From Ruegeria_C sp041537925 (GTDB lineage: Bacteria; Pseudomonadota; Alphaproteobacteria; Rhodobacterales; Rhodobacteraceae): 64,000 bases of DNA. The translations under genes were made by a program, and so were the position numbers. Under the pieces are notes generated by a model. That model was not told the origin of the DNA. It saw nothing but the letters and a program-made list of their open reading frames with translations, and made no database searches. Positions 8,412 through 16,082 of the stretch are shown one piece after another (position 1 is the first letter of the stretch; every line of letters begins with the position of its first letter). The stretch covers positions 434,001 through 498,000 of the forward strand of contig NZ_JBGOSH010000001.1 of NCBI RefSeq assembly GCF_041537925.1, given 5' to 3'.

Positions 8412-9080
8412 TCACACTGGCGTCGAAAACCCCAGATGCGCCATCGCAGCAGCCAGGTCAGTTGCAACGTGCTGACCCAAATCGGGAAGTTCCACGTCGG
8501 GCGGTCGCAAATCCGGGATCTGGATCACCCGGCATCCCGCACGCGCAGCAGATGTCGCTCCCCGGTCGCTGTCTTCGAAGGCCACGCAGCGCTCAGGTGC
8601 CACGCTAAGCTTCGCCGCCGCTTCCAGATAAGGGGCAGGATCGGGCTTGTTGGCCGACACCTCATCGCCTCCGATCACATGCGCGAAATGTCCGATCAGA
8701 TCCGCTTTCGACAGATGATGCCGTGCTGCCGCACCTCGGGTCGAGGTCACGACCGCCATCAGATGCCCATTGCCCGCCAGCACTGACAGGGCATCTTGAA
8801 CATGCGGCTTGAGCGGCACATCGACGTCCATTCTGGCATCAATTGCTGCGAATAAATCGGCCTGAAATGCATCGACATGCTGCACCTGTCCCAGAAGCAC
8901 CTCCAGCTTTTCGCGCGCATGGCTGTCCGATGACCCAACCAGCGTCAGAAAAAATGCCCGACCTGCATCGGGATCATACCCGCGCCGGATCAGCAACTCG
9001 ACGGCGACCTCAAGAAAAAGCTGCTCGGTATCAAGGAGCAGACCGTCCATGTCGAAGAGAAAAGCGGATGGTGTCGACAT
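8412..9080 (-). CDS. HAD-superfamily hydrolase, subfamily IA
   Basis: A 222-residue cytoplasmic phosphatase-like protein. Motif I is FLFDMDGLLLDTE (nucleophile and general-acid aspartates), followed by a helical cap. Motif II is VVTSTRG, a motif III lysine is in SANKPDPAPY, and motif IV is CVAFEDSDRG. The cap and the DMDGLLLD form are shared with phosphoglycolate phosphatase and beta-phosphoglucomutase-like enzymes, so the reaction is dephosphorylation or phosphoryl transfer on a small metabolite. The substrate is not predictable. It is transcribed alone, upstream of the rne leader and downstream of the dctD terminator region. Confidence 0.85.
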   Translation of the reverse strand: MSTPSAFLFDMDGLLLDTEQLFLEVAVELLIRRGYDPDAGRAFFLTLVGSSDSHAREKLEVLLGQVQHVDAFQADLFAAIDARMDVDVPLKPHVQDALSVLAGNGHLMAVVTSTRGAAARHHLSKADLIGHFAHVIGGDEVSANKPDPAPYLEAAAKLSVAPERCVAFEDSDRGATSAARAGCRVIQIPDLRPPDVELPDLGQHVATDLAAAMAHLGFSTPV

Positions 9081-9135
9081 TTCGGATGCCTCGGCAATGC
9101 GTTCCAGTATCCGTTCTACCTAAATGGATCAGGAC

Positions 9136-9165
9136 AAAAAAGGACCGCGGGCGAAACCCGCGGTC
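9136..9165 (-). terminator. Terminator of the dctB-dctD transcript
   Basis: A 9-bp perfect GC stem (9143-9151 with 9157-9165) has a 5-nt loop. On the minus strand it is followed by a C and then a six-base T run, just after the dctD stop. Confidence 0.85.
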
Positions 9166-9196
9166 ACTCTTTCAGACGGTTGGCAACAGAGCGTGA

Positions 9197-10531
9197 TCAG
9201 AGGTAGTCTGACCGTTGCAGGCCGTATTTGGCCATTTTCTCGTTCAGCGTCCGGCGTGGCAGGCACAGTTCGTCCATGACGCTGGCGATCGAGCCCTTGT
9301 GGCGGCGCATGGTGTTGTCGATCAGCATCCGCTCGAACGCTTCGACATATTCCTTCAGCGGCTTGCCCTCGGTGGTCATCACCGGCTGCATCTCTTCGTG
9401 ATCCGACATCAAGAGCGAGGCAATGGTGCCCGAGCCGCGCCGCGCCTGTAGCACCGCGCGTTCGGCGATGTTGATCAGCTGGCGTACATTTCCCGGCCAG
9501 GGCGCCTGCAGCAGCTGCGCGGCCTCCTGCGCGCTGACCTGGGGCGCGTCACAGCCATATTCCTCGGCGAACTGTTCGCTCAGCCGGGTGAACAACGTCA
9601 GGATATCCTCGCCGCGCTGGCGCAGCGGCGGCATGGTGATGCGCAGCGCCGCCAGCCGATAGAACAGATCGGGACGCAGCGCATCCTCGCAGGTCTTGCC
9701 GGCCTCTTGCAGGTTCGAGATCGCCACGATCCGGGTCTCGGCGGGCGTGCCCTGCTGGTTCATCACGCTCAGGAGCTTGGCCTGCAGCGTGTCGCTCAGC
9801 GCCTCGATATCCTCCAGCACCAGCGTACCGCCGCGGGCCTCTTCGATGGCGGGCAGTTCCGCATCCTCGGGGTTCATCGGCCCAAAGAGCCGCTTGGCCA
9901 GCGCCTCTTCCTCCAGCGCCGCGCAGGAGATCAGGACGAACTTCTTGCCCGCCCGGCTGCCCACTGCATGCAGCGCATGTGCCGCCAGCGTCTTGCCGGT
10001 GCCGGTTTCGCCGTCGATCAGCACATGACCGTCCGCCTGCCCCAGATCGAGGATATCCTCGCGCAGCCGCTCCATCACTGGGCTGGCGCCGATCAGCTTT
10101 TTCATCAGCTGCGAGCCATCGCTCAACTCGCGCCGGAGCGCCCGGTTGTCCAGTGTCAGGCGGCGGTTCACCGTGGCGCGTTTGGCCAGTTCCGACATCC
10201 GGTCCGGGTTGAACGGCTTTTCAAGGAAATCGAACGCCCCCACCCGCATCGCCTCGACCGCCATCGGCACATCGCCATGGCCAGTGATCATGATCACCGG
10301 CAACGTGCTGTCCGAGCCCATCAGCTTTTTCAGAAACTGCATCCCGTCCATGCCGGGCATCTTGATGTCGGAAATCACGATGCCGGGATAGTCTGGCCCC
10401 AGCACCTTGAGCGCATCCTCGGCGCTCGCGAAGGTTTCGGTGTCATAGCCCGACAGCGCCAGCCACTGGCTGATCGATTGCCGCATGTCCTGTTCGTCAT
10501 CCACAATCGCGATTTTCATGGCCTGTGCCAT
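9197..10531 (-). CDS. dctD: DctD-like response regulator lacking the sigma-54 GAFTGA loop
   Basis: Response regulator partner of the adjacent DctB kinase, expected to control C4-dicarboxylate uptake. The receiver domain (1-115) has acceptor D55 and K105. The AAA+ domain has Walker A GETGTGKT (174-181), RPDLFYRL with the arginine finger (286-293) and WPGNVRQL (345-352). A Fis-type helix-turn-helix ends the 444 residues (about 402-438). Oddly, the segment between RLFG (214-217) and GGTL (234-237) is only about 16 residues, whereas sigma-54 activators have about 30 there including GAFTGA. Walker B reads LVLEDIE instead of the usual LFLDEIE. This regulator therefore probably does not remodel sigma-54 polymerase, as reported for Rhodobacter capsulatus NtrC. 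AGAGG upstream supports ATG 10531. Confidence 0.88.
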   Translation of the reverse strand: MAQAMKIAIVDDEQDMRQSISQWLALSGYDTETFASAEDALKVLGPDYPGIVISDIKMPGMDGMQFLKKLMGSDSTLPVIMITGHGDVPMAVEAMRVGAFDFLEKPFNPDRMSELAKRATVNRRLTLDNRALRRELSDGSQLMKKLIGASPVMERLREDILDLGQADGHVLIDGETGTGKTLAAHALHAVGSRAGKKFVLISCAALEEEALAKRLFGPMNPEDAELPAIEEARGGTLVLEDIEALSDTLQAKLLSVMNQQGTPAETRIVAISNLQEAGKTCEDALRPDLFYRLAALRITMPPLRQRGEDILTLFTRLSEQFAEEYGCDAPQVSAQEAAQLLQAPWPGNVRQLINIAERAVLQARRGSGTIASLLMSDHEEMQPVMTTEGKPLKEYVEAFERMLIDNTMRRHKGSIASVMDELCLPRRTLNEKMAKYGLQRSDYL

Positions 10532-10542
10532 AGATGTACCTC

Positions 10543-12318
10543 TTACTCCGCGGCCTCAATGCCGCCTTCCAGAATGGGCAGGCGCATCTCGAACACCGCG
10601 CCCCCATGTTGCCCGTTGCGCGCCGTCAGACGCCCGCCATGGTCGTTCACGATCCCCGACGAGATAGCAAGCCCCAGCCCGACACCATCCCCCGGCCGCT
10701 TGGTGGTGTAGAACGGCTCGAACAGCGCATCGAAATCCTCGATCCCGTCACCATTGTCGCGCACGTTCAGCGTTGCCGTCTCGCCCGCCGCGAGGATGAT
10801 CTCGACCTCGGGGTCCGCCACAGTCTTGGTGGCGTCCAGCGCATTTCTGAGCAAGTTTACCATAACCTGTTCAATTCGCATACGATCTCCCATCACAAGA
10901 ACGGGAGTGTCGGGCAGGATTTGGGTGATCTTGACCTGCCGGTGGCGCAACTGCGGCTCCATCATTGCAAGCGACGCGGCCAGCGCATCGCCCATGTTTA
11001 CAGGCGAAAACGCATCCGCACCCTTGCGCGCGTAAGATTTCAACTGCCGTGTGATCGCGCCCATCCGCTCGATCAGATCGTCGATCCTGCCGAACGAGGA
11101 CAGCGCCTCTTCGGGACGGTTGCGGCGCAGCAAAAGCCGTGCGCCCGCCAGATAGGTCTTCATCGCCGCCAGCGGCTGGTTCAATTCGTGGCTCACCGCC
11201 GCTGACATCTCGCCCAAGGCGGCCAGTTTCGAGCTTTGTTCCAGCGTCTGTTCGGCCACGGCAAGGGTCTCCTGCACCCGTTCGCGTTCAGCAATTTCTC
11301 GCTGCAGCCTGCTGTTCAATGCGCGAAGCTCTGCCGACTCGCGCTGGAATAGTGCCATGCGCAACGCGGTTTTCCGGCTCAACGCATAGAAGACCAGCGC
11401 CAGCAGAATCGCGAATCCCATGATTTCCAACGCCAAAACGCCATTCACTCGCTCGCGGACCGAGGCATAGGTGGTGAACGAGGTCATCTGCCAGCCCCGG
11501 AACGGAATGCGGTTTTCCATTCGGATCACCGCCTCACCCTTGAGATAGGCATCAGCTGGCAGTGCGGTCCAGCCAGCGGTGGCACGTATTGCCCGTTCGA
11601 TGGCCCCCTGCGGGGTCTGTCGCTGCAGCGCTTCTTCCTCGTGCAACCCGCGCCAGCGTGGCTCGGTCGACAGGATGATGGTGCCGGTGCTGTCTGTCAC
11701 CAGAACCGCATCCGAAATGCCCGCCCAGGCGCGCTCAAATTTCTGCAGGTCGACCTCGACCACGATCACGCCCAACAGCTCGCCATTGCTTTCGATCTTG
11801 CGCGAATAGCTGAAGCTGTAGCCGCCAGACTCGCGCGCGATGACGTTGAATATGGTGGCGTTCGAGCGGATCGCCTCGATGAAATTGGGCGTGGTGCGAT
11901 GTTGCTCGCCGATCCGGTTGCGATCGGTGGCGGCCACGGTGCGCCCGTCCTGATCCAACAACATCAGCGAGGCGGCGCCGATCTCTTCGACAAACGAGAT
12001 CAGCCGCTGCGTCGACAGCGAGAAATCGTTGGATTGCAGCGCAGCGATCAGCGTCGGGTCACGCGCCAGCAATTGCGGCACGATGGCGTTGCGCCTGAGT
12101 TCACTCAGCAAGTTGCCGGAATAAAGCGCCAGCCGCAGCTCAGCCCGGTTGCGCGTGCTTTGCGTGAAGCGGTCGGTCAGCAGCCGGTTGGTGACCCACA
12201 CCGTGGCCGCCACCGCAACCAGCAGCATGAGCAGGATACCGCGAACCCGCCAGGACACCGCACCGGAGTCCCGGACCGGGGGAGCAGAGTCCCGCGCATT
12301 GGATTTGTCACCATTCAT
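10543..12318 (-). CDS. dctB: DctB-like C4-dicarboxylate sensor histidine kinase
   Basis: A membrane sensor kinase of 591 residues that phosphorylates DctD. A membrane helix at about 24-44 is followed by a periplasmic double-PAS-like sensor region of ~240 residues with LMLLDQDGRTVAATDRN and YSFSYSRKI, as in DctB. A second helix (LEIMGFAILLALVFYAL) leads to a coiled coil. The H-box is AAVSHELNQPLAAMKTYL, the N-box NLLRNALDAT, and the ATP-lid glycines are in NGDGI and GVGLGLAIS. The Asn after His-Glu-Leu (HELNQPL) is the HPK4-type form typical of DctB and NtrB-like kinases. It lies 11 bp before dctD and 36 bp after purQ on the same strand, so read-through from the purine genes is possible. The ligand (succinate or relatives) is inferred from family. 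Confidence 0.9.
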   Translation of the reverse strand: MNGDKSNARDSAPPVRDSGAVSWRVRGILLMLLVAVAATVWVTNRLLTDRFTQSTRNRAELRLALYSGNLLSELRRNAIVPQLLARDPTLIAALQSNDFSLSTQRLISFVEEIGAASLMLLDQDGRTVAATDRNRIGEQHRTTPNFIEAIRSNATIFNVIARESGGYSFSYSRKIESNGELLGVIVVEVDLQKFERAWAGISDAVLVTDSTGTIILSTEPRWRGLHEEEALQRQTPQGAIERAIRATAGWTALPADAYLKGEAVIRMENRIPFRGWQMTSFTTYASVRERVNGVLALEIMGFAILLALVFYALSRKTALRMALFQRESAELRALNSRLQREIAERERVQETLAVAEQTLEQSSKLAALGEMSAAVSHELNQPLAAMKTYLAGARLLLRRNRPEEALSSFGRIDDLIERMGAITRQLKSYARKGADAFSPVNMGDALAASLAMMEPQLRHRQVKITQILPDTPVLVMGDRMRIEQVMVNLLRNALDATKTVADPEVEIILAAGETATLNVRDNGDGIEDFDALFEPFYTTKRPGDGVGLGLAISSGIVNDHGGRLTARNGQHGGAVFEMRLPILEGGIEAAE

Positions 12319-12354
12319 GGGGCAACGCTACTTGGGCGCGGGGTTGTGCTCAAG

Positions 12355-13023
12355 TCATGCCGGGGTCAGCACACCCGCCAATGCGCGGAAGAGCGCCACC
12401 CCATCGGTGCCGCCATGCCCGTCATCGGTGGCGCGCTCGGGATGGGGCATCATCCCCAACACCCTGCGGTTGTCGGACAGGATACCCGCAATATCGGCGA
12501 TCGAGCCGTTGGGGTTCTGGTCATAGGTAAAGGCCACGCGGTCCTGGTCGTGCAGCATCGCAATGGTGCCGTCATCGGCGAAGTAGTTGCCATCGTGATG
12601 GGCAATCGGAATGCCGATCACGTCACCCGCGTTGTAGCCTTCGGTGAAGGCGCTTTCGCTGGTGGCAACTTTCAGCCCAACGGTCCTGCAGATGTATTTC
12701 AGCCCCGCATTGCGCAGCAGAGCGCCGGGCAGGATGCCGGTTTCGGTCAGGATCTGGAAGCCGTTGCAGATGCCCATGGCATAGCCGCCGCGCTCGGTAT
12801 GAGCCTGGACCGCGCGGATGATCGGCGATTGTGCCGCGATGGCCCCGCAACGCAGGTAATCGCCATAAGAGAACCCGCCTGGCACACCGACGATGTCGAT
12901 GCCGTCGGGCAGGTCCGCATCCTTGTGCCAGACCATCGACACATCAAAGCCCGCGCTCTCGAACGCGACCGCCAGATCGCGGTCGCAATTGGAGCCGGGG
13001 AAAACAATGACCGCCGCTTTCAT
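12355..13023 (-). CDS. purQ: Phosphoribosylformylglycinamidine synthase, glutaminase subunit
   Basis: The glutaminase subunit of FGAM synthase supplies ammonia for the fourth step of purine synthesis and works with PurS and PurL. The 222-residue protein has the class I amidotransferase nucleophile in GYAMGICNGFQILTETGILPG, here as MGICNGFQ, and the catalytic His-x-Glu in MMPHPERA near the end. GSNCDRD at the start is typical of PurQ. The start overlaps the purS stop by 4 bp, so the two subunits are translationally coupled. PurL itself is at 36559 on the other strand, so this complex is encoded at two places. Confidence 0.95.
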   Translation of the reverse strand: MKAAVIVFPGSNCDRDLAVAFESAGFDVSMVWHKDADLPDGIDIVGVPGGFSYGDYLRCGAIAAQSPIIRAVQAHTERGGYAMGICNGFQILTETGILPGALLRNAGLKYICRTVGLKVATSESAFTEGYNAGDVIGIPIAHHDGNYFADDGTIAMLHDQDRVAFTYDQNPNGSIADIAGILSDNRRVLGMMPHPERATDDGHGGTDGVALFRALAGVLTPA

Positions 13024-13253
13024 CCCTGCATCTCGATGCTGTAGGATTCAATCACCGTGTTGGCCAGCAGCTTTTCGCACATGGCGGTCACATCCGCCTC
13101 GCTGGCGCCCTCGGCCAGTTGCAGATCGATCACCTTGCCCTGGCGCACGCCCTCGACCTTGTCGAAGCCCATCGCGCCAAGCGCGTGACGCACCGCCTCG
13201 CCCTGCGGATCGAGAACCCCGTTCTTGAGCATCACATGCACCCGTGCCTTCAT
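13020..13253 (-). CDS. purS: Phosphoribosylformylglycinamidine synthase, PurS subunit
   Basis: The small structural subunit that joins PurQ to PurL and channels ammonia. The 77-residue protein has the family's start MKARVHVMLKNGVLDPQGEA and FDKVEGVRQGKVIDLQL. ATG 13253 is chosen over a TTG three codons upstream because it matches the family start and has GGGAG about 10 nt before it. It overlaps purQ by 4 bp. A PurS plus short PurL is the Gram-positive/alphaproteobacterial arrangement, in contrast to the fused enzyme of enterobacteria. Confidence 0.93.
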   Translation of the reverse strand: MKARVHVMLKNGVLDPQGEAVRHALGAMGFDKVEGVRQGKVIDLQLAEGASEADVTAMCEKLLANTVIESYSIEMQG

Positions 13254-13354
13254 CTGTCGCAACTCCCAGAGCGGCCCGGATCGTCCGTGGCCCGTTTTCC
13301 GTTGCGCGGGGGAATAGCGCGCCTGCGTGGTTTGAACAACCCTTCGCGGATGCC

Positions 13355-14026
13355 TTAACCGGCAGGTTTGCCGGACAGCAATCCGGGGTAATGCGCGTCG
13401 ATGGCATTGAAGGCACCGGTCATAATCATCTCGACCGAGACCGCCACCAGAATGATCGCCATGACGCGCGTGAGCACACTCATCATCGTCTGGCCAAGCA
13501 CCCGCGAGATCGTGTCGGCAAAGATCAGCCCCAGACCCACGATGGCGCAGGCGATCAGCACCGCCGATCCCAGCGTCACAATCTCGGCCCCGTTGGGAAC
13601 CTGATGCGAAAAGACGATGGTGGTGGCGATCGTGCCCGGTCCGATGGTCAGCGGCAGGGTCAGCGGTACCACCGCGATGTTGCGATCGCGCGCGTGGCCC
13701 TCTTCACTCGCGGCCTGATCGCCGGGGGACGGAGCCTTGGCATTCAGCATCGCCATGCCGATACCAAAGATGATAAACCCGCCCGCAATCCGGAACGAGG
13801 GCACGTCGATGCCGAAGATCGCCAGCAGATCCTCTCCCACCACAACTGCAATAAGCGCGATGATCGTGGCCGAGGCAGTGACGACAAGCGCGGTACGGAA
13901 CCGATCGGGTTTGGAATAGCCCGCAGTCATGCTCAAAAAGATCGGGATGCCATAAAGTGGGTTGAAGATCGCAAGCAGCGCCGCGAGGAATTTCAGAAAC
14001 ACCGCCTGATCAAATAGCTCTGCCAT
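13355..14026 (-). CDS. MarC-family integral membrane protein
   Basis: A 223-residue inner-membrane protein of the MarC/NAAT family with about six hydrophobic helices. Family signs are FNPLYGIPIFLSMTAGYS near the start and AVVPLTLPLTIGPGTIATTI in the middle, where the glycine/proline-rich repeat-like half-sites fall. The function of MarC proteins is unsettled; amino acid transport has been proposed for relatives. ATG 14026 is preferred over an in-frame TTG one codon upstream. A strong terminator separates it from the upstream purC gene, so it is probably transcribed independently. Confidence 0.87.
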   Translation of the reverse strand: MAELFDQAVFLKFLAALLAIFNPLYGIPIFLSMTAGYSKPDRFRTALVVTASATIIALIAVVVGEDLLAIFGIDVPSFRIAGGFIIFGIGMAMLNAKAPSPGDQAASEEGHARDRNIAVVPLTLPLTIGPGTIATTIVFSHQVPNGAEIVTLGSAVLIACAIVGLGLIFADTISRVLGQTMMSVLTRVMAIILVAVSVEMIMTGAFNAIDAHYPGLLSGKPAG

Positions 14027-14082
14027 CAACTTCCGCCCGTATACTCAGATGCCCATTGCGGCAATGAAAACAACAGTTCCCG

Positions 14083-14122
14083 AAAAATGAAAAGGCTCCT
14101 TTGGATCGGTCCAAAGGAGCCT
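14083..14122 (-). terminator. Terminator after purC
   Basis: A 13-bp perfect stem (14093-14105 with 14110-14122) closes a TCGG loop in plus-strand reading. On the minus strand it is followed by TTTTCATTTTT just beyond the purC stop. Confidence 0.88.
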
Positions 14123-14139
14123 CTTGAAGACGGGGATTC

Positions 14140-14898
14140 TTAGTTGATCAGCGTGGGCTTGGTCACCGGAGCCGATTTCGGCATAACGCCCAGACGGCGG
14201 GCAACCTCGGAATAAGCATCGGTCAGGTTGCCCAGATCGCGGCGGAACACATCCTTGTCCAGTTTCTGGCCGGTCTCAATATCCCACAGGCGGCAGCTAT
14301 CGGGGCTGATCTCGTCGGCGATGATCAGTCGCTGGAAATCGCCGTCATAGACCCGGCCGATCTCGATCTTGAAATCGACCAGCTTGATACCGACGCCATA
14401 CATCAGCCCGGACATGTAGTCATTGACCCGCAGCGCCAGGCTGAGGATGTCGTCCATGTCCTGCTGGCTGGCCCAGCCGAAGGCGGCGATATGCTCATCG
14501 GTGACCAGCGGATCCCCCAGCGCATCGTCCTTATAGCAATATTCCACAATCGGACGCGGCAGTTGCGTGCCTTCTTCGATCCCCAGTCGCGTCGACATGG
14601 TGCCGGCGGCAAAGTTGCGCACGATCACTTCCAGCGGCACGATCTCGCAGGACCGCACCAGCTGTTCGCGCATGTTCAGCCGTTTGAGGAAATGGGTCGG
14701 CACACCGATATGGTTCAGACCGGTCATGAAGAACTCGGACAGGCGATTGTTCAGAACCCCCTTGCCTTCGATCACGTCCTTCTTCTCGGCGTTAAAGGCA
14801 GTGGCGTCATCCTTGAAATACTGCACGATGGTGCCCGGTTCGGGGCCTTCATACAGAATCTTCGCCTTGCCTTCGTAAATTTTCTTGCGACGCGCCAT
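14140..14898 (-). CDS. purC: SAICAR synthase
   Basis: This enzyme joins aspartate to CAIR with ATP in purine synthesis. The 252-residue length is normal. The start MARRKKIYEGKAKILY is the nucleotide-binding opening of the family, NNRLSEFFM and VPTHFLKRL follow, and VIVRNFAAGTMSTRLGIEEG and IIADEISPDSCRLWD match the substrate and metal sites. It is transcribed alone, ending at a strong terminator. It lies near purQ/purS on the same strand but is separated from them by marC and that terminator. Confidence 0.96.
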   Translation of the reverse strand: MARRKKIYEGKAKILYEGPEPGTIVQYFKDDATAFNAEKKDVIEGKGVLNNRLSEFFMTGLNHIGVPTHFLKRLNMREQLVRSCEIVPLEVIVRNFAAGTMSTRLGIEEGTQLPRPIVEYCYKDDALGDPLVTDEHIAAFGWASQQDMDDILSLALRVNDYMSGLMYGVGIKLVDFKIEIGRVYDGDFQRLIIADEISPDSCRLWDIETGQKLDKDVFRRDLGNLTDAYSEVARRLGVMPKSAPVTKPTLIN

Positions 14899-15026
14899 TG
14901 CCGACCTTTCGGGATGGAGACGGGGGATCAGCCCCCCACCGCGCTCTCATAGTGCAAGTGCGGCAGTGCCGCAAGCGACGCTCAGCAGAGCCTTCTACGT
15001 ATTGATGACCGTATCTCAGCTTTGCA

Positions 15027-15054
15027 TTGACCTCTATCCACTGTGGGCTAGGCT
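15027..15054 (+). promoter_or_regulatory. Probable sigma-70 promoter of the PliG-like gene
   Basis: TTGACC (15027-15032) and TAGGCT (15049-15054) are separated by 16 nt and end 35 nt before the ATG at 15090. The -35 box is near-consensus and the -10 box fits the relaxed alphaproteobacterial pattern. Confidence 0.5.
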
Positions 15055-15089
15055 TCGTCTCACGCGGCACCCAGCACAAGGAACGCTGA

Positions 15090-15494
15090 ATGCGATATCT
15101 GATCCCTGTTCTTTTGGTCCTTTCGATGGGCGTTCCGGCGGCAAACGCACAAATGACCGCAGATGTGAAATTCGCACCGGGCAATTACGGAACCATGGTC
15201 AACGGCACGGTCACTGGCGACGAATTCTTCGACTATAAACTCGGCGCAAATGCCGGCCAGAAGATGTTTGTCGAGCTGAACGTGGCGGGCACCAATGGCA
15301 ATGGCACGATTTATTTCAACATATTGCCGCCGGGCAGCGATGGCGTGGCGATCTACAACGGGTCGATCAACGGCAATACGACAACACTCGACCTGCCCGA
15401 TAGCGGCGATTACACGATACGTGTCTATCTGATGGGCAATGACCGGGACACCGATAAGACGGTCGGCTACAACATCGATCTGTCGATCCAGTAG
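15090..15494 (+). CDS. Secreted PliG-type g-type lysozyme inhibitor-like protein
   Basis: A 134-residue protein with a cleavable signal peptide (MRYLIPVLLVLSMGVPAANA, cut before Q21), so it acts in the periplasm or outside. The mature part is a single beta-sandwich domain with the pattern of the PliG inhibitors of goose-type lysozyme: GxVTGxExxDYKLGANAGQK, a mid PPGSDG, LPDSGDYTIRVYLM and the closing GNDRDTDKTVGYNIDLSI. The spacing matches the 133-residue E. coli protein closely as I recall it. It would protect the cell from eukaryotic or bacterial lysozymes. A promoter is visible upstream. Alternative: a general pre-peptidase C-terminal-like domain with another ligand. Confidence 0.7.
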   Translation: MRYLIPVLLVLSMGVPAANAQMTADVKFAPGNYGTMVNGTVTGDEFFDYKLGANAGQKMFVELNVAGTNGNGTIYFNILPPGSDGVAIYNGSINGNTTTLDLPDSGDYTIRVYLMGNDRDTDKTVGYNIDLSIQ

Positions 15495-15634
15495 ATCCTG
15501 CGTACCTCTGCCCGGTCCTGACACCCGTCCCAGCTCAAGTAGCGTGGCTTTGCCGCATGAGGACCCTCTTGCGAAAACGCGATTGCGAGGGCATATCTCT
15601 GGTAACAGTACCAACCGGATAAGGGTCCGCATCC

Positions 15635-15955
15635 ATGACCACCTTCGACGAGCGCGAAAACGCATTCGAGGCCAAATTCGCCCATGACGAGGAAATGCAG
15701 TTCAGGGCCGAGGCGCGCTGCAACAAGCTTCTGGGCCTTTGGGCAGCCGATCAGCTTGGCAAAACCGGCGATGCAGCCCAGGAATATGCGCTGAGCGTGG
15801 TGAAGGCCGATTTCGAGGAACCCGGCACCGAAGATGTGGTGCGCAAGGTGACCGCTGATCTCGAAGGCCGCGTCACCTCGGACGCCATCCGGGCCAAGCG
15901 CGCCGAATTGCTGCCCGAAGCAAAGGCGCAGGTTTTGGGCGAAGCGGGTACCTGA
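15635..15955 (+). CDS. F1-ATPase inhibitor zeta subunit (DUF1476 family)
   Basis: A 106-residue, mostly helical protein of the DUF1476 family, which includes the zeta subunit of Paracoccus F1Fo-ATP synthase that blocks ATP hydrolysis. The start MTTFDERENAFEAKFAHDEE is the conserved inhibitory N-terminus; FRAEARCNKLLGLWAADQLG follows as the first bundle helix. The gene stands alone, which is usual for this family, away from the ATP synthase operons. It should bind the cytoplasmic face of the enzyme when ATP synthesis stalls. Assignment rests on the strong N-terminal match. Confidence 0.88.
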   Translation: MTTFDERENAFEAKFAHDEEMQFRAEARCNKLLGLWAADQLGKTGDAAQEYALSVVKADFEEPGTEDVVRKVTADLEGRVTSDAIRAKRAELLPEAKAQVLGEAGT

Positions 15956-16009
15956 CCCCGCGCCCTGTCGCGGCCCTCATGATCTTCATGAGAATTATGA
16001 ATTTGATTA

Positions 16010-16038
16010 GACACCCCGCTCGTGAGAGACGGGGTGTC
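16010..16038 (+). promoter_or_regulatory. Hairpin in the bmt upstream region
   Basis: A 9-bp perfect stem (16010-16018 with 16030-16038) with an 11-nt loop lies 45 nt before the bmt start. It could end transcripts from the upstream zeta gene, although no T tract follows, or be a leader element of bmt. Confidence 0.4.
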
Positions 16039-16082
16039 TCAGTTCAAGACCGTCCTTTTGGCGGCAAGACCGGTATGATCCC

